From positions 558,001 to 622,000 of the forward strand of contig NZ_LT629787.1 in NCBI RefSeq assembly GCF_900105655.1: a DNA stretch of 64,000 nt, in the 5' to 3' direction. Under the pieces are notes generated by a model that ran no database searches, had not been told where the DNA came from, and saw nothing but the letters and a program-made list of their open reading frames with translations. Position 1 is the stretch's first letter; each line of letters begins with the position of its first letter. The DNA is from Halopseudomonas salegens. Lineage in GTDB: Bacteria > Pseudomonadota > Gammaproteobacteria > Pseudomonadales > Pseudomonadaceae. Made by a program: the position numbers and the translations under genes. Of the stretch, positions 34,486 to 46,636 are shown piece by piece.

Positions 34486-34794
34486 TTAGCGCGCATGGGC
34501 GCCTTGTTGGCGGTCAATGGTCTTTTCCTTGTGCTTGATCAGTTGGCGATCGAGCTTGTCGGTCAAGAGGTCAATAGCAGCGTACATGTCTTCATGGTCA
34601 GCGTTGGCAACAACTTCGCCACCGGCAATGTGCAGTTTGGCTTCCGCCTTCTGACGCAGCTTTTCCACTTCCAGGGTAACTTGCACGTTGGTGATCTTGT
34701 CGAAATGGCGCTCCAGGCGGGCCATTTTTTCGGTAATGTAGTCGCGCAGGGCGTCAGTAACATCAAGCTGGTGACCGCTGATATTTAGTTGCAT
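34486..34794 (-). CDS. hpf: Ribosome hibernation promoting factor
   Basis: The 102-residue protein is a short HPF/YhbH: MQLNISGHQLDVTDALRDYITEKMARLERHF, then EVEKLRQKAEAKLHIAGG and a C-terminal ADHEDMYAAIDLLTDKLDRQL. It binds the 30S subunit and promotes 100S dimers in stationary phase. AGGAGG before ATG 34794 decides the start over the longer frame. It follows rpoN by 73 bases in the classical rpoN-hpf-ptsN-rapZ-ptsO order. Confidence 0.94.
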   Translation of the reverse strand: MQLNISGHQLDVTDALRDYITEKMARLERHFDKITNVQVTLEVEKLRQKAEAKLHIAGGEVVANADHEDMYAAIDLLTDKLDRQLIKHKEKTIDRQQGAHAR

Positions 34795-34867
34795 AGAGTG
34801 CCTCCTGATTGGCGTTTTTGCTGTGGGCAACGCATTGCCCGGTGCTGCACTGCAAATCGGGGCTGGC

Positions 34868-36382
34868 TTAAACCAGCCGCTTGCGTTCACTCGATGGGGC
34901 GATATTGAGCGACTCGCGGTATTTGGCGATGGTGCGCCTGGCCACATGAATTCCCTGTTCTTCCAGTAAACCAGCGATCTTGCTGTCACTCAATGGTTTC
35001 TTTGGGTTTTCTGTCGCCACCAGTTTCTTGATCAGGGCACGAATGGCGGTAGACGAGAATTCACCCCCTTCACTGGTGCTGACATGGCTGGAGAAAAAGT
35101 ACTTCAATTCGAAGATGCCACGGGGCGTATGCATGAATTTCTGCGTGGTTACACGGGAAATGGTTGACTCGTGCATGCCCACGGCTTCGGCAATATCGTG
35201 CAGTACCAGCGGCTTCATCGCTTCTTCACCCTGCTCGAGGAAGTCTCGCTGATGCTCGACGATCTGGCTGGCCACTTTCATCAGGGTTTCATTTCGGCTC
35301 TGCAGGCTCTTGATGAACCAGCGCGCTTCCTGCAAGTGGTTGCGCAGGTAAGTGTTGTCGCTACTGCTGTCGGCACGGCGAACCATGGCAGCGTATTGGC
35401 CGTTGACGCGTACCTTGGGTACTGCCTCCTGATTCAACTCAACCACCCAGCGGTCTTTTTCCCGGCGCACGATGACATCCGGGATCACGTATTCTGCTTC
35501 GCCTGAGGCAATTTCGCTGCCGGGGCGGGGATTCAGCGTCTGGATCAGGTTGATGACGTCACGTAGCTGCTCTTCCTTCATCCGCGTGCGGCGCATCAGG
35601 GTCGTGAAATCACGGCTACCCAGCAGCTCCAGGTGATCCTTGACCAGGCGCAGGGCCTGCTCCAGCAGGGGAGTGTCGGCTGGCAACTGGCGCAATTGCA
35701 GACTCAGGCATTCGCTCAGACTGCGTGCGCCAACACCGACGGGCTCGAATTGCTGGATCCGGTGCAGGACCATTTCCACTTCATCGGCTTCGATGTCCAG
35801 CATGGGGTCGAAGGACTCCAGAATGTCTTCCAGACTTTCTTCCAGATATCCGTCAGCACTGATCGCATCAATCAGCGACTCGGCAATCAGGCGGTCGGTA
35901 TCCGACAGGGGGATCAGGTTGAGCTGCCACTCCAGGTGGCTTTGCAGGGTTTCACCGGTGCCGGTACGCGAGGTGTAATCCCACTCCTCATCATCCTGGT
36001 TCGGCAATGAGCTGGCCGAGGTCTGGTAGACATCTTCCCATTGGGTATCTACCGGCAGGTCGGTAGGGATTTCGTCAAACTTGCCTTCCGGTGCGTCAGC
36101 ATTCGGTTGCCGTGATTCAAACTCAACCGGATCGGGCAAGGTAACGGCCGGAGCCTCTTCACCATTGTCATGATCGCCGCCTTCACTCTGCTCATTTTTA
36201 CCGGCAGCGGTATAGTCGTCGTCGCCGTCGTCGGCCATTTCCAGCATCGGATTGACTTCCAGCGCTTCCTGGACCTCCTGTTGCAAGTCCAGGCTGGATA
36301 GCTGTAGCAGTCGGATGGCTTGCTGCAGCTGCGGCGTCATGGTCAGCTGCTGCCCCATCTTGAGGACGAGTGAGGCTTTCAT
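34868..36382 (-). CDS. rpoN: RNA polymerase sigma-54 factor
   Basis: The 504-residue sigma factor has the Gln/Leu-rich activator-interacting region I ([21 protein letters not shown]), an acidic region II (about 55-125), the core-binding domain, the helix-turn-helix and the RpoN box [12 protein letters not shown] (about 479-490). It directs transcription of nitrogen, motility and pilus genes with enhancer-binding activators. It is followed by hpf, ptsN, rapZ and ptsO. A 131-base gap upstream separates it from lptB and probably holds its promoter. Confidence 0.96.
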   Translation of the reverse strand: MKASLVLKMGQQLTMTPQLQQAIRLLQLSSLDLQQEVQEALEVNPMLEMADDGDDDYTAAGKNEQSEGGDHDNGEEAPAVTLPDPVEFESRQPNADAPEGKFDEIPTDLPVDTQWEDVYQTSASSLPNQDDEEWDYTSRTGTGETLQSHLEWQLNLIPLSDTDRLIAESLIDAISADGYLEESLEDILESFDPMLDIEADEVEMVLHRIQQFEPVGVGARSLSECLSLQLRQLPADTPLLEQALRLVKDHLELLGSRDFTTLMRRTRMKEEQLRDVINLIQTLNPRPGSEIASGEAEYVIPDVIVRREKDRWVVELNQEAVPKVRVNGQYAAMVRRADSSSDNTYLRNHLQEARWFIKSLQSRNETLMKVASQIVEHQRDFLEQGEEAMKPLVLHDIAEAVGMHESTISRVTTQKFMHTPRGIFELKYFFSSHVSTSEGGEFSSTAIRALIKKLVATENPKKPLSDSKIAGLLEEQGIHVARRTIAKYRESLNIAPSSERKRLV

Positions 36383-36513
36383 CGGTGGGTGTTCAACCTT
36401 GGCTGCAAAATGTTTCTACCTGTGTCATAGCATGCCTGAAATCAAGGCGCTTTTACATAGCTGCGCCGGCTTGCAGGTTGCTGGAATGAAGCGGAACAGG
36501 GCGGATGCGCTGG

Positions 36514-37239
36514 TCACAGGCGGAAGCTGTGGCCAAGGTATACATCACGCACTACCTGACTGGCGAGCACATCGTCGGCTGAGCCCTCGGCAATGATGAC
36601 CCCATCGTTGAGGATGTAGGCCTTGTCACAGATATCAAGCGTTTCGCGTACGTTGTGATCGGTTATCAGCACACCGATACCCTTGTCCTTGAGATGCTCA
36701 ATGATTTGTTTGATGTCGTTGACTGAAATCGGATCGACACCGGCAAAGGGTTCATCCAGCAGGATGAAGCGTGGCTCGGTAGCCAGCGCGCGTGCAATTT
36801 CTGCCCGCCGGCGCTCACCACCGGACAGGCTCATGCCCAATGTGTTGGCCAGATGATGTATGTGAAATTCGCGCAGCAGTGATTCCAGTTTGCCTTTGCG
36901 ACCCTCGCGGTTGAGATCCTTGCGGGTCTCCAGAATCGCCATGATATTCTCCGCGACGGTCAGCTTGCGGAAGATCGAGGCTTCTTGTGGCAAATAGCCG
37001 ATACCCGCCCGTGCCCGCCCATGCATCGGCAGTGCGGTAATATCCCGACCATCAATAGTGATCTTGCCTTGATCGGCTTTGACCAGGCCGACAACCATGT
37101 AGAAACAGGTGGTCTTGCCGGCGCCGTTGGGGCCAAGCAGGCCGACCACGTCTCCGCTGCTGATGCCAATGGATGCATCACGGACGACTTGTCGCCCTTT
37201 GTAGGCTTTGGCCAGGTGCTGGGCTTCGAGGGTGGCCAT
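36514..37239 (-). CDS. lptB: LPS export ABC transporter ATPase
   Basis: The 241-residue ATPase powers extraction of lipopolysaccharide from the inner membrane by LptB2FGC. Walker A is GPNGAGKTT, the signature is [16 protein letters not shown], Walker B is [13 protein letters not shown] and the H-loop [11 protein letters not shown]. It starts two bases after the lptA stop, within kdsD-kdsC-lptC-lptA-lptB. lptF and lptG are not in the window. Confidence 0.96.
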   Translation of the reverse strand: MATLEAQHLAKAYKGRQVVRDASIGISSGDVVGLLGPNGAGKTTCFYMVVGLVKADQGKITIDGRDITALPMHGRARAGIGYLPQEASIFRKLTVAENIMAILETRKDLNREGRKGKLESLLREFHIHHLANTLGMSLSGGERRRAEIARALATEPRFILLDEPFAGVDPISVNDIKQIIEHLKDKGIGVLITDHNVRETLDICDKAYILNDGVIIAEGSADDVLASQVVRDVYLGHSFRL

Positions 37240-37241
37240 GA

Positions 37242-37754
37242 TCAGTTTTCACCATCGCGATTGCGTGGCTGGATGGTGATCTCGATGCGTTGATCACTGC
37301 CGTTGGCGCCGTCCCGTTGACCGGCATCTACCACGCGGCGGTTGATATCGTAGGTGATCAGGTCGCCGCTGAACGTATCCCCTGCCTGATCCAGATGGCT
37401 GCGTTCTATCAACACCACGCGCTGGGCGTCGGCATGATATTCAATGGTTTGCGCGCGGGCGTTGATCTCACCGCGCCCGTCTGGCGGGTCCTGTCGCCAG
37501 GTTGCTGGGCTACCGGTCGAAACCAGCTTGCTGACCTCGCCATTGCTGTCCATGGACAGCGTCACCTGGCTGCCGGTGAGACGCATACTGCCTTGGGTCA
37601 CGATAACGTCACCACGATATACAGCACTATTGCGGGCATCATCGAGCGTGGCACTGTCTGCCTGGATATTGATTGGCTGCTGGCTGTCAACTGCCAGCAC
37701 AATCGGGCTGGCTAGCAAACAGGTAGCCAGTAACAGAGTATTAATCGACCTCAT
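37242..37754 (-). CDS. lptA: LPS transport periplasmic protein LptA
   Basis: The 170-residue protein has a signal peptide (about 1-21, VLA) and the OstA-type beta-jellyroll ([62 protein letters not shown]). It bridges LptC and LptDE across the periplasm. Its start overlaps the lptC end by 14 bp. Confidence 0.93.
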   Translation of the reverse strand: MRSINTLLLATCLLASPIVLAVDSQQPINIQADSATLDDARNSAVYRGDVIVTQGSMRLTGSQVTLSMDSNGEVSKLVSTGSPATWRQDPPDGRGEINARAQTIEYHADAQRVVLIERSHLDQAGDTFSGDLITYDINRRVVDAGQRDGANGSDQRIEITIQPRNRDGEN

Positions 37755-38322
37755 GTCGGCCTCTTACCGTGGACAGCAGCTCTACACGGCTGTCATTGAG
37801 AAAAACCTGCATGCCGCGGGCGGTAGTTGCGCTCTCAGCATACTCAATTCTAACGTCCTCAGCGGTTTCCGCATAATCGCGCGCCGGGTGCAGCGTTAGT
37901 GCATCGGTCAGCAGGCGGCGTTGCTGGCCGTTGGGGAGGGTCTGCTCGATCACAACGTTGTCGGTCAGTTCGACCTGGTCACCTTCGGCACTGATCAGAG
38001 CACTGGCCGCCTGCAATTGCCAGGGGGGTTCTGGCTCTGGCCGGTACAACGTCAGCTCTGGCTGGCTCAGGCGACTCTGGCCAGTCGTCAGTTCATGGGT
38101 GGTACGCAGGCTCTGCAAGCGGTAGCTGGGCTGACCATCATCGTCGCGCACCAGTGTCCAGGCCGGGCCGATGATGAAATCGGGTTGCCCGGAGTCGCTG
38201 ATGACCAGGGTGGGCACAAAGCTGGCCGGGCGGATATTCCAGTAGCCGACGGCCAGTGCCAGGGCAAGAATCAATATGCCGATGACGCCGGTGACGAGGT
38301 AGCGGGGCAGGCGCATGGTCAC
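37741..38322 (-). CDS. lptC: LPS export protein LptC
   Basis: The 193-residue protein has one N-terminal membrane anchor (about 8-26) and a periplasmic jellyroll domain with LQAASALISAEGDQVELTDNV and TDALTLHPARDYAETAEDVRI, as in LptC. It passes LPS from LptBFG to LptA. A GTG at 38322 overlaps the kdsC stop (GTGA); an ATG two codons later (38316) is an alternative start. Confidence 0.9.
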   Translation of the reverse strand: MTMRLPRYLVTGVIGILILALALAVGYWNIRPASFVPTLVISDSGQPDFIIGPAWTLVRDDDGQPSYRLQSLRTTHELTTGQSRLSQPELTLYRPEPEPPWQLQAASALISAEGDQVELTDNVVIEQTLPNGQQRRLLTDALTLHPARDYAETAEDVRIEYAESATTARGMQVFLNDSRVELLSTVRGRHEVD

Positions 38323-38846
38323 AGGTATGCAGCCTGTGCCGCATTCAGCGTGCCCTGGGCGCGCATGATGAATTCGCAGAACTCGCGGGCGGCGCCGGCA
38401 CCACCACTGGCGGCGGTTACGCCATGGGCATGCTGACGAACAAAGGCGTCAGCATTGGCTACCGCCAGGCCCAGACCTACCCGGCGCATTACCGGGAGGT
38501 CCGGCAGGTCATCGCCGAGGAAAGCAATTTCTTCCAGCTCGACGCGAACACTCTGGCGCAGCTCGTCGAGGGCATTGAGTTTGTCTTCGCGGCCCTGAAT
38601 CAGATGACGAATACCCAGATTGGCGGCGCGGCGCTCAACCAGCGGTGACTGGCGACCACTGATAATGGCAACTTCGACGCCGCTGTTGATCAGCATTTTG
38701 ATGCCGTGCCCGTCAAGGGTGTTGAACGATTTGAATTCTGTGCCGTCAGGCATGAAGTACAAGCGGCCATCAGTCAGTACGCCATCAACATCAAAGACAG
38801 CCAGGCGGATGGCGGCGGCGCGTTGTTGTAACTGGGCCTGGTTCAT
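38319..38846 (-). CDS. kdsC: KDO 8-phosphate phosphatase
   Basis: The 175-residue HAD phosphatase has the catalytic DVDGVLTDG (nucleophile and acid aspartates), ISGR, and the third motif FLGDDLPDLPVM. It releases inorganic phosphate from KDO-8-phosphate in lipopolysaccharide core synthesis. Its start overlaps the kdsD stop (ATGA), and its stop overlaps lptC. Confidence 0.95.
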   Translation of the reverse strand: MNQAQLQQRAAAIRLAVFDVDGVLTDGRLYFMPDGTEFKSFNTLDGHGIKMLINSGVEVAIISGRQSPLVERRAANLGIRHLIQGREDKLNALDELRQSVRVELEEIAFLGDDLPDLPVMRRVGLGLAVANADAFVRQHAHGVTAASGGAGAAREFCEFIMRAQGTLNAAQAAYL

Positions 38847-39826
38847 ACCACCCCCGCGCGCAGCAGATCATGCATGTTCAGTGCTCCTACCGGTTTGCCG
38901 TCAGGGTCGACCACAAAGAGCCCGCTGATTTTACCGTCATCCATGATTTTCAGCGCTTCTGCCGCGAGAGCACCCTGGTGGACTGTTTTGCAGCGCCGGG
39001 TCATCAGGGTGTCGATACGCACTTGATGAATATCGATTGGCTGGTCCAGGGTACGACGCAGGTCGCCGTCGGTAAAGATTCCGGCCAGGCTGCCGTCGGC
39101 GGTCAGAATGCCGGTCAGGCCGAGCCCCTTGCGCGTCATTTCCAGCAAGGCATCGCGCAGGGATGTGTCGGTGCTGACCAGCGGCATCCGCTCGCCGGCA
39201 TGCATGATGTCGTCGACCAGCAAGAGTAGTCGCCGTCCCAGGCTGCCGCCGGGGTGTGAAAAGGCAAAGTCTTCAGCACTGAACCCCCGGGCTTCCAGCA
39301 AACCGATAGCCAATGCATCACCCATCACCAGAGCAGTGGTGGTGCTGGAGGTGGGTGCCAGGTTGAGTGGGCAGGCTTCCTGTTCGACACCCGTGTCGAG
39401 ATTGGCGATAGCTGCCTTGGCCAGAGTCGATTCCGGGTTGCCGGTCAGACTGATCAAGGGGACGCCCAGACGCTTCAGTAGTGGCAGCAGGGTGACGACT
39501 TCGTTGGTATTGCCCGAGTTGGACAAAGCAATAACGACATCCTCTCGGGTAATCATCCCCATATCGCCGTGGCTGGCTTCGCCGGGATGGACAAAAAAAG
39601 CCGGTGAGCCGGTGCTGGCCAGGGTCGCCGCGAGTTTGTTGCCGATATGTCCGGATTTGCCCATGCCGGTCACAATAATTCGTCCGTTACAGGCCAGCAA
39701 CGTCCTGCAGGCCCTTTCAAAGGCGGAGTCCAGACGATTCAGCAGACTGTTTACGGCATCTCTTTCCAGGCCGATGGTGCGCTGGGCAGAGGCAATGTAG
39801 TCAAAATCGGGTGTCGGTATCGGCAT
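38843..39826 (-). CDS. kdsD: Arabinose-5-phosphate isomerase
   Basis: The 327-residue enzyme converts ribulose-5-phosphate to arabinose-5-phosphate for KDO synthesis. It has a SIS sugar isomerase domain (about 40-175: VTGMGKSGHIGNKLAATLASTGSPAFFVHPGEASHGD, SNSGNT) and two CBS domains (about 200-325). ATG 39826 (MPIPTPDF) is the family-like start. First gene of the leftward LPS/rpoN block, divergent from mlaF. Confidence 0.94.
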   Translation of the reverse strand: MPIPTPDFDYIASAQRTIGLERDAVNSLLNRLDSAFERACRTLLACNGRIIVTGMGKSGHIGNKLAATLASTGSPAFFVHPGEASHGDMGMITREDVVIALSNSGNTNEVVTLLPLLKRLGVPLISLTGNPESTLAKAAIANLDTGVEQEACPLNLAPTSSTTTALVMGDALAIGLLEARGFSAEDFAFSHPGGSLGRRLLLLVDDIMHAGERMPLVSTDTSLRDALLEMTRKGLGLTGILTADGSLAGIFTDGDLRRTLDQPIDIHQVRIDTLMTRRCKTVHQGALAAEALKIMDDGKISGLFVVDPDGKPVGALNMHDLLRAGVV

Positions 39827-39916
39827 TACGGTCGCGTTCTGAAGCAATGTGCCGGGCAGTATACCCAGTAATCGGGGTTTTCTCATCCTGCAGTCATGTC
39901 TTGCAAGCAGTGCAGC

Positions 39917-39945
39917 TTGGGCGCAGACGGCCAAGCTGGTATATT
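39917..39945 (+). promoter_or_regulatory. Candidate mlaF promoter
   Basis: TTGGGC (39917-39922), 17 bases, TATATT (39940-39945), about 50 bases before the mlaF ATG. A small inverted repeat CGTTAC/GTAACG follows in the leader. The region is shared with the divergent kdsD operon. Confidence 0.45.
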
Positions 39946-39995
39946 AGCGCGTTCGTTACTGCGGTAACGCCAACTCGCACTCAGAGCCGTGTCCG

Positions 39996-40814
39996 ATGAC
40001 CGATGCAAACGACTACCTTGTAGAGCTGAATGATGTGACCTTCAAAAGGGGTAGTCACAGCATTTTTGATGGCGTCAATATTCGCATTCCTCGCGGCAAG
40101 GTCACGGGCATCATGGGGCCTTCAGGCTGTGGCAAGACCACCCTGCTACGTCTGGTGGGAGCCCAGCTGCGGCCACAGAGTGGTCAGGTACTGGTCAACG
40201 GGCAGAATATCCCTGATCTGGGACGCAAGGAATTGTTTGCCGCGCGTCAGCACATGGGCATGTTGTTTCAGAGCGGTGCGCTGTTTACTGATCTCAGTGT
40301 GTTCGAGAATGTGGCTTTCCCGTTGCGGGTGCACACCGATCTGCCGGAAGACATGATTCGCGACATCGTCATGCTCAAGCTGCAGGCAGTCGGCCTGCGG
40401 GGAGCCTGGAAACTGGCGCCGGATGAGCTGTCCGGTGGCATGAAGCGCCGCGTGGCTCTGGCTCGTGCAATTGCGCTGGATCCGCAACTGATGATGTATG
40501 ACGAACCTTTCGTTGGGCAGGACCCGATTTCCATGGGAGTACTGGTGCGCCTGATTCGCTTGCTGAATGATGCGTTGAATCTGACCAGCATCGTCGTTTC
40601 GCATGATTTGGCAGAAACCGCCAGTATTGCCGACTACCTGTATGTGATCGGTGATGGTCAGGTGCTGGGTGAGGGGGAGCCGGAAGCATTGATGCAATCG
40701 GATAACCCGCGCATTCGTCAGTTCATGCAGGGTGAGCCGGATGGCCCCGTGCCCTTTCATTACCCGGCGAATGATTATATTGAAGACCTGCTCAAGGGAG
40801 AGCACAAATCGTGA
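39996..40814 (+). CDS. mlaF: Mla phospholipid transport ATPase MlaF
   Basis: The 272-residue ABC ATPase has Walker [10 protein letters not shown], signature [16 protein letters not shown] and Walker [14 protein letters not shown]. As part of MlaFEDB it maintains outer-membrane lipid asymmetry by moving phospholipids between membranes. It heads mlaFEDCB-ibaG-murA and is coupled to mlaE by a 4-bp overlap. Confidence 0.95.
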   Translation: MTDANDYLVELNDVTFKRGSHSIFDGVNIRIPRGKVTGIMGPSGCGKTTLLRLVGAQLRPQSGQVLVNGQNIPDLGRKELFAARQHMGMLFQSGALFTDLSVFENVAFPLRVHTDLPEDMIRDIVMLKLQAVGLRGAWKLAPDELSGGMKRRVALARAIALDPQLMMYDEPFVGQDPISMGVLVRLIRLLNDALNLTSIVVSHDLAETASIADYLYVIGDGQVLGEGEPEALMQSDNPRIRQFMQGEPDGPVPFHYPANDYIEDLLKGEHKS

Positions 40815-41593
40815 GTGGCATGATGGATCGATTGGCTGCTCTCGGGCGCTTGGGGCTGGATGTGCTGGCTGCTATTGGCCGTGCCGGCATATTTTTGCTG
40901 CATGCCCTGGTCGGGCGTTCATCTTATGGCAGCAGTTTTTATCTGCTCTGTCGCCAGCTGTACTCTGTCGGTGTACTGTCGCTGCCGATTATCATTGTGT
41001 CAGGCCTGTTTATCGGTATGGTGCTTGCCTTGCAGGGCTATAACATCCTGGTTGATTTCGGATCGGAGTCCGCGGTGGGCCAGATGGTTGCCCTGACTAT
41101 TCTGCGGGAATTGGGGCCGGTAGTTGCTGCGTTGCTGTTTGCCGGCCGTGCCGGCTCGGCGCTGACGGCAGAAATCGGTTTGATGAAAGCCACCGAACAG
41201 TTGTCCAGCCTGGAAATGATCGGTGTTGATCCGCTGAAATACGTCATTGCCCCGCGTCTGTGGGCCGGCTTTATTTCCTTGCCGCTGCTGACCGCGATAT
41301 TCAGCGTGGTCGGCATCTGGGGCGGCGCCATGGTGGCCGTCGACTGGTTGGGCGTATACGCCGGCTCTTACTGGGGCAATATGCAGGCTTCGGTATCTTT
41401 TGGTCACGATGTAATGAACGGCATGGTCAAGGCATTGGTATTTGCCTTTGTCGTTACCTGGATTGCGGTATTCCAGGGATATGACTGCGAACCCACTTCC
41501 GAGGGCATCAGCCGGGCCACCACGCGCACTGTGGTTTACGCTTCGCTGGCTGTCCTCGGGCTGGACTTTATCCTGACGGCTTTGATGTTCTGA
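40811..41593 (+). CDS. mlaE: Mla permease MlaE
   Basis: The 260-residue inner-membrane permease has five to six hydrophobic segments and the MlaE family blocks [64 protein letters not shown] and [11 protein letters not shown]. It starts at a GTG overlapping the mlaF stop. Confidence 0.95.
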   Translation: MSGMMDRLAALGRLGLDVLAAIGRAGIFLLHALVGRSSYGSSFYLLCRQLYSVGVLSLPIIIVSGLFIGMVLALQGYNILVDFGSESAVGQMVALTILRELGPVVAALLFAGRAGSALTAEIGLMKATEQLSSLEMIGVDPLKYVIAPRLWAGFISLPLLTAIFSVVGIWGGAMVAVDWLGVYAGSYWGNMQASVSFGHDVMNGMVKALVFAFVVTWIAVFQGYDCEPTSEGISRATTRTVVYASLAVLGLDFILTALMF

Positions 41594-41610
41594 TTGGCAA
41601 GGAAACTGAC

Positions 41611-42072
41611 ATGCGTACCCGTACTCTGGAACTGACAGTCGGCGTTTTCATCCTTATCGGGGTGTTGGCGCTGCTGGTGCTGGCCCTGCGCGTCAGTGGC
41701 CTGACCCTAAGCGCGCCGGGCAATACCTACACGGTAGTGGCTTATTTCGACAATGCGGCCGGACTCACGTCACGTGCCAAGGTTACCTTGTCTGGCGTTA
41801 CCATCGGCCAGGTAGGGCAAGTGAGTTATGACCGCGATCGTTATTCGAGCCGGGTTGAACTGGTCATCAACAGTGAGGTCAACAACTTACCCACTGACAG
41901 CAGTGCGTCGATTCTGACTGCGGGTCTTCTGGGCGAAAAATACATTGGTTTGTCGATTGGTGGTGAAGAAGAGGTATTGAGCGACGGTGACGAGATTTAT
42001 GACACCCAGTCTGCTCTGGTGCTGGAAGAAATGATTGGCCGGTTCCTGATGAACACGACCAGCTCGGACTGA
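41611..42072 (+). CDS. mlaD: Mla substrate-binding protein MlaD
   Basis: The 153-residue protein has an N-terminal membrane anchor (about 8-28) and a single MCE domain (TVVAYFDNAAGLTSRAKVTLSGVTIGQV). It forms the hexameric periplasmic ring on MlaFE through which phospholipids pass. It lies 17 bases after mlaE. Confidence 0.94.
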   Translation: MRTRTLELTVGVFILIGVLALLVLALRVSGLTLSAPGNTYTVVAYFDNAAGLTSRAKVTLSGVTIGQVGQVSYDRDRYSSRVELVINSEVNNLPTDSSASILTAGLLGEKYIGLSIGGEEEVLSDGDEIYDTQSALVLEEMIGRFLMNTTSSD

Positions 42073-42085
42073 ATGGAGAATGCCC

Positions 42086-42733
42086 ATGCGTAGCCTTATC
42101 AATTATTCGTTTGCTCTCTTGCTGCTGTTGCCTCTGTTTGCCCAGGCCGGGGCCAAATCAGCGCAAGCCGTGGTCGACGATACTGCCAGCCAGATCATGA
42201 CCTTGCTTAACGAGAATCGGGATGCCTACCGGGATGACACCGACGCTCTGGTGAGAGATCTTAGTGATGTGCTGGACCCGGTGGTCGACTTTCAGGGCTT
42301 CGCGCGCAGCGTGATGACGGTGCGCTACAGCCGTAATGCATCGCAGGATCAGATCAATCGTTTCATTGACTCTTTCAAGAGCAATATCGCCGAGTTTTAT
42401 GGCTCGGCCTTGCTGGAAGCCAATGGCGGCGAGTTGACTGTGCTTGAGCCTCGTGACCGGGACCAGCAAGGCCCGGATCGCACCATGGTGCACATGGATA
42501 TCGTGTCGCCGAGCGGCGACAATTACCGCGCCTCCTATACCATGGTGAAGATCGATGGGCAGTGGAAAGTGCGCAACGTGGTCGTTGAAGGCTTCAATGT
42601 CGGTTTGTTGTTCCGCGACCTGTTTGCCCAGGCCATGCAGGACAAGGGCAATGATCTGGATGCGGTCATTGCCGACTGGGGCTCGGTGATTGCCGCGTCG
42701 CGTGAGGAAATCGAACAAGAGGTCGAGGAGTGA
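42086..42733 (+). CDS. mlaC: Mla periplasmic shuttle MlaC
   Basis: The 215-residue protein has a signal peptide (about 1-22, AQAG) and the MlaC/Ttg2D fold (VVDFQGFARSVMTVRYSRNASQDQINRFIDSFKSN..., VEGFNVGLLFRDLF). It carries phospholipid between MlaA in the outer membrane and MlaD. GGAG spaced seven bases from ATG 42086 favours this start over the ATG at 42080. Confidence 0.93.
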   Translation: MRSLINYSFALLLLLPLFAQAGAKSAQAVVDDTASQIMTLLNENRDAYRDDTDALVRDLSDVLDPVVDFQGFARSVMTVRYSRNASQDQINRFIDSFKSNIAEFYGSALLEANGGELTVLEPRDRDQQGPDRTMVHMDIVSPSGDNYRASYTMVKIDGQWKVRNVVVEGFNVGLLFRDLFAQAMQDKGNDLDAVIADWGSVIAASREEIEQEVEE

Positions 42734-43062
42734 GCGCCGAACTTGTCCAGCAGTCAGATCTAATCAGCCTGCGAGGTGAAATCGATTTTGCCAATGCCAG
42801 GTCCCTGCAAGAGCAGCTGAGTGCTGCTGTTGCCCGGGCCGGCAATAATGTGCGCGTCGACCTGTCAGGCGTTGATCATGCCAATAGCGTTGGCTTATCC
42901 CTGCTGCTGAGCACGGCGCGGAACGCTGAAGCCAATGGCGTGACCCTTGGCTTCAGCGGCTTGCCGCAACAATTGCAAAGTATGGCCGCCGTCTGCGGTC
43001 TGGAAGACTGGCTGGTGGAAAACGCCGCCGCTGAACCCGCCGGGCAACAGGAGAATGTGTGA
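42730..43062 (+). CDS. mlaB: Mla STAS-domain protein MlaB
   Basis: The 110-residue STAS-domain protein (RGEIDFANARSLQEQLSAAV, VDLSGVDHANSVGLSLLLS with the conserved Ser) binds MlaF in the cytoplasm and is needed for assembly and activity of the transporter. It starts at a GTG overlapping the mlaC stop. Confidence 0.9.
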   Translation: MSAELVQQSDLISLRGEIDFANARSLQEQLSAAVARAGNNVRVDLSGVDHANSVGLSLLLSTARNAEANGVTLGFSGLPQQLQSMAAVCGLEDWLVENAAAEPAGQQENV

Positions 43063-43302
43063 ATGCATGCCGCTGAAGTCAAGCAACTGATCGAAGAGCA
43101 AGTACCCGATACCCAGGTTGAAGTCGATGGCGAAGGCTGCAACTTTCAGCTCTTCGTCATCAGTGACGAGGTGGCAGCCTTGTCTCCGGTCAAACGTCAG
43201 CAGGCCATCTACGCCGTGCTCAACGACGCCATTACCGACGGCCGCATACATGCGGTAACCATGAAATTCTTTACCCGCCAGGCGTGGGATAATCGCGCCT
43301 GA
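43063..43302 (+). CDS. ibaG: BolA family protein IbaG
   Basis: The 79-residue BolA-like protein has the conserved invariant histidine region (GRIHAVTMKFFT) and the CNFQLFVISDEV strand with a cysteine. IbaG binds monothiol glutaredoxins through a [2Fe-2S] cluster and has been linked to acid stress and envelope functions. Its ATG follows the mlaB stop directly. Confidence 0.9.
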   Translation: MHAAEVKQLIEEQVPDTQVEVDGEGCNFQLFVISDEVAALSPVKRQQAIYAVLNDAITDGRIHAVTMKFFTRQAWDNRA

Positions 43303-44592
<1,290 letters not shown>

Positions 44593-44601
44593 GAGGCCGA
44601 C

Positions 44602-45246
44602 ATGACCCAGACACTGACCATTGCCCTGTCCAAGGGGCGTATTCTTGATGACACGCTGCCGTTGCTGAAACTGGCCGGCATCGAGCCGACCGAGGACCTG
44701 GAAAAGAGCCGCAAGCTGATTTTCCCGACCACCGATCCGACTGTGCGGCTGTTGATCGTACGTGCCACCGATGTGCCGACCTATGTCGAGCAGGGGGCTG
44801 CCGACCTGGGCGTGGCAGGCAAAGATGTGCTGATGGAATACGGTAGCCAGGGCCTGTACGAGCCGCTGGATCTGAAGATTGCCATCTGCAAGCTGATGAC
44901 CGCCGGCCCGCTGAATACGCCGGAACCGGGTGGCCGTCTCAAAGTTGCCACCAAATTTGTCAATGTCGCGCGTCGCTATTATGCCGAGCAGGGCCGTCAG
45001 GTAGAATTGATCAAGCTGTACGGCTCCATGGAGCTGGCACCGCTGGTCGGCCTGGCAGACAAGATCATCGATGTGGTGGATACCGGCAACACCCTGCGTG
45101 CCAATGGTCTGGAGCCGCAGGAACTGATTGCTGATATCAGCTCCCGGCTGGTGGTCAACAAGGCCTCGATGAAAATGAAGCACGCCCGCATCAAGACATT
45201 GATTGATGCCCTGGCCGCTGCGGTAGAACAGCGCAGCGCCGCCTGA
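44602..45246 (+). CDS. hisG: ATP phosphoribosyltransferase, short form
   Basis: The 214-residue enzyme starts histidine synthesis from ATP and PRPP. It has [30 protein letters not shown] and the PRPP loop [14 protein letters not shown]. Lacking the C-terminal regulatory domain of the long form, it needs HisZ, which is not in this window. Nine bases separate it from murA. Confidence 0.96.
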   Translation: MTQTLTIALSKGRILDDTLPLLKLAGIEPTEDLEKSRKLIFPTTDPTVRLLIVRATDVPTYVEQGAADLGVAGKDVLMEYGSQGLYEPLDLKIAICKLMTAGPLNTPEPGGRLKVATKFVNVARRYYAEQGRQVELIKLYGSMELAPLVGLADKIIDVVDTGNTLRANGLEPQELIADISSRLVVNKASMKMKHARIKTLIDALAAAVEQRSAA

Positions 45247-45279
45247 AACCGATGTAGTCAACCTGAACAGGACCTGATC

Positions 45280-46593
45280 ATGAACGCCAAGCCCGTCAAA
45301 ATCGCCCGTTTGAACGCCAATCAGGCTGATTTCGACCAGCATCTGGACAAGTTGCTGGCCTGGGAAGGCGTATCGGATAAAGCCGTCAACGAGCGGGTGG
45401 AAGAGATCATTGCTGCCGTGCGCGCCAAGGGTGATGCGGCCCTGATTGAATACACCGCACGCTTTGATGCGCTGGATGTCGCCAGCATGGCCGATCTGAC
45501 CCTGGATCGTGCACGCCTGGAACAGGCACTGGAGCGCATCAGCTCGGAGCAGCGGCAGGCGCTGGAAGTGTCCGCCGAACGCGTGCGCCTGTACCACGAA
45601 AAACAGCAGCAGCCATCCTGGCGGTATACCGAAGCCGACGGCACCGTCCTGGGTCAGCAAATCACCCCGCTGGACCGGGTCGGTATCTATGTGCCGGGTG
45701 GCAAGGCCTCTTATCCCTCATCGGTACTGATGAACGCTATTCCGGCCAAGGTCGCCGGTGTCCCTGAAGTCGTTATGGTAGTGCCGACCCCGCGCGGTGA
45801 AATCAACGAGCTGGTGCTGGCGGCTGCCTGTATTTCCGGGATCGACCGGGTATTTACCCTGGGTGGCGCGCAAGCCGTTGCTGCCTTGGCCTACGGCACC
45901 GAAACCGTACCGCGGGTGGACAAGATCGTTGGCCCCGGGAATATCTATGTAGCCACCGCCAAACGCGCGGTCTTTGGCCAGGTCGGTATCGATATGATTG
46001 CCGGCCCATCAGAGATTCTGGTGATCTGTGACGGCCAGACCGACCCGGACTGGATCGCCATGGACCTGTTTTCCCAGGCCGAACATGATGAGGATGCCCA
46101 GTCGATTCTGTTGTCGCCGGATCAGGCGTTTCTCGATGCCGTGCAGGCGAGTATTGACCGCCTGCTGGGCGAGATGGAGCGCGCCGACATGATGCGCATC
46201 TCCCTGGAGACGCGTGGCGCACTGATCAAGGTCGATAGCCTGGAACACGCCTGCGAGCTGAGCAATCGTATCGCACCGGAACACCTGGAGCTGTCCGTGG
46301 CTGACCCGGATGCCTTGCTGCCGCAGATTCGCCATGCCGGCGCCATCTTTATGGGCCGTTTCACTCCGGAAGCGCTGGGTGATTATTGCGCCGGGCCGAA
46401 CCACGTGTTGCCAACCTCCGGTACAGCGCGTTTTTCCTCGCCGCTGGGTGTCTATGACTTCCAGAAGCGCTCGTCGATCATTTTCTGCTCGCCGGATGGC
46501 GCCTCTGAGCTGGGCAAGACCGCCTCTGTGATGGCCCGTGGCGAAAGTCTCACCGCCCACGCGCGCAGTGCCGAATACCGCATCAAGAACTGA
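45280..46593 (+). CDS. hisD: Histidinol dehydrogenase
   Basis: The 437-residue zinc enzyme performs the last two oxidations of histidine synthesis. [60 protein letters not shown] and APEHLEL are family blocks with zinc and catalytic residues. It follows hisG by 33 bases. In P. aeruginosa hisC follows; here argJ does. Confidence 0.96.
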   Translation: MNAKPVKIARLNANQADFDQHLDKLLAWEGVSDKAVNERVEEIIAAVRAKGDAALIEYTARFDALDVASMADLTLDRARLEQALERISSEQRQALEVSAERVRLYHEKQQQPSWRYTEADGTVLGQQITPLDRVGIYVPGGKASYPSSVLMNAIPAKVAGVPEVVMVVPTPRGEINELVLAAACISGIDRVFTLGGAQAVAALAYGTETVPRVDKIVGPGNIYVATAKRAVFGQVGIDMIAGPSEILVICDGQTDPDWIAMDLFSQAEHDEDAQSILLSPDQAFLDAVQASIDRLLGEMERADMMRISLETRGALIKVDSLEHACELSNRIAPEHLELSVADPDALLPQIRHAGAIFMGRFTPEALGDYCAGPNHVLPTSGTARFSSPLGVYDFQKRSSIIFCSPDGASELGKTASVMARGESLTAHARSAEYRIKN

Positions 46594-46636
46594 ATTATTG
46601 CGCTGCGCAGGCAGCTTATATTGCAAGGAGTTACCC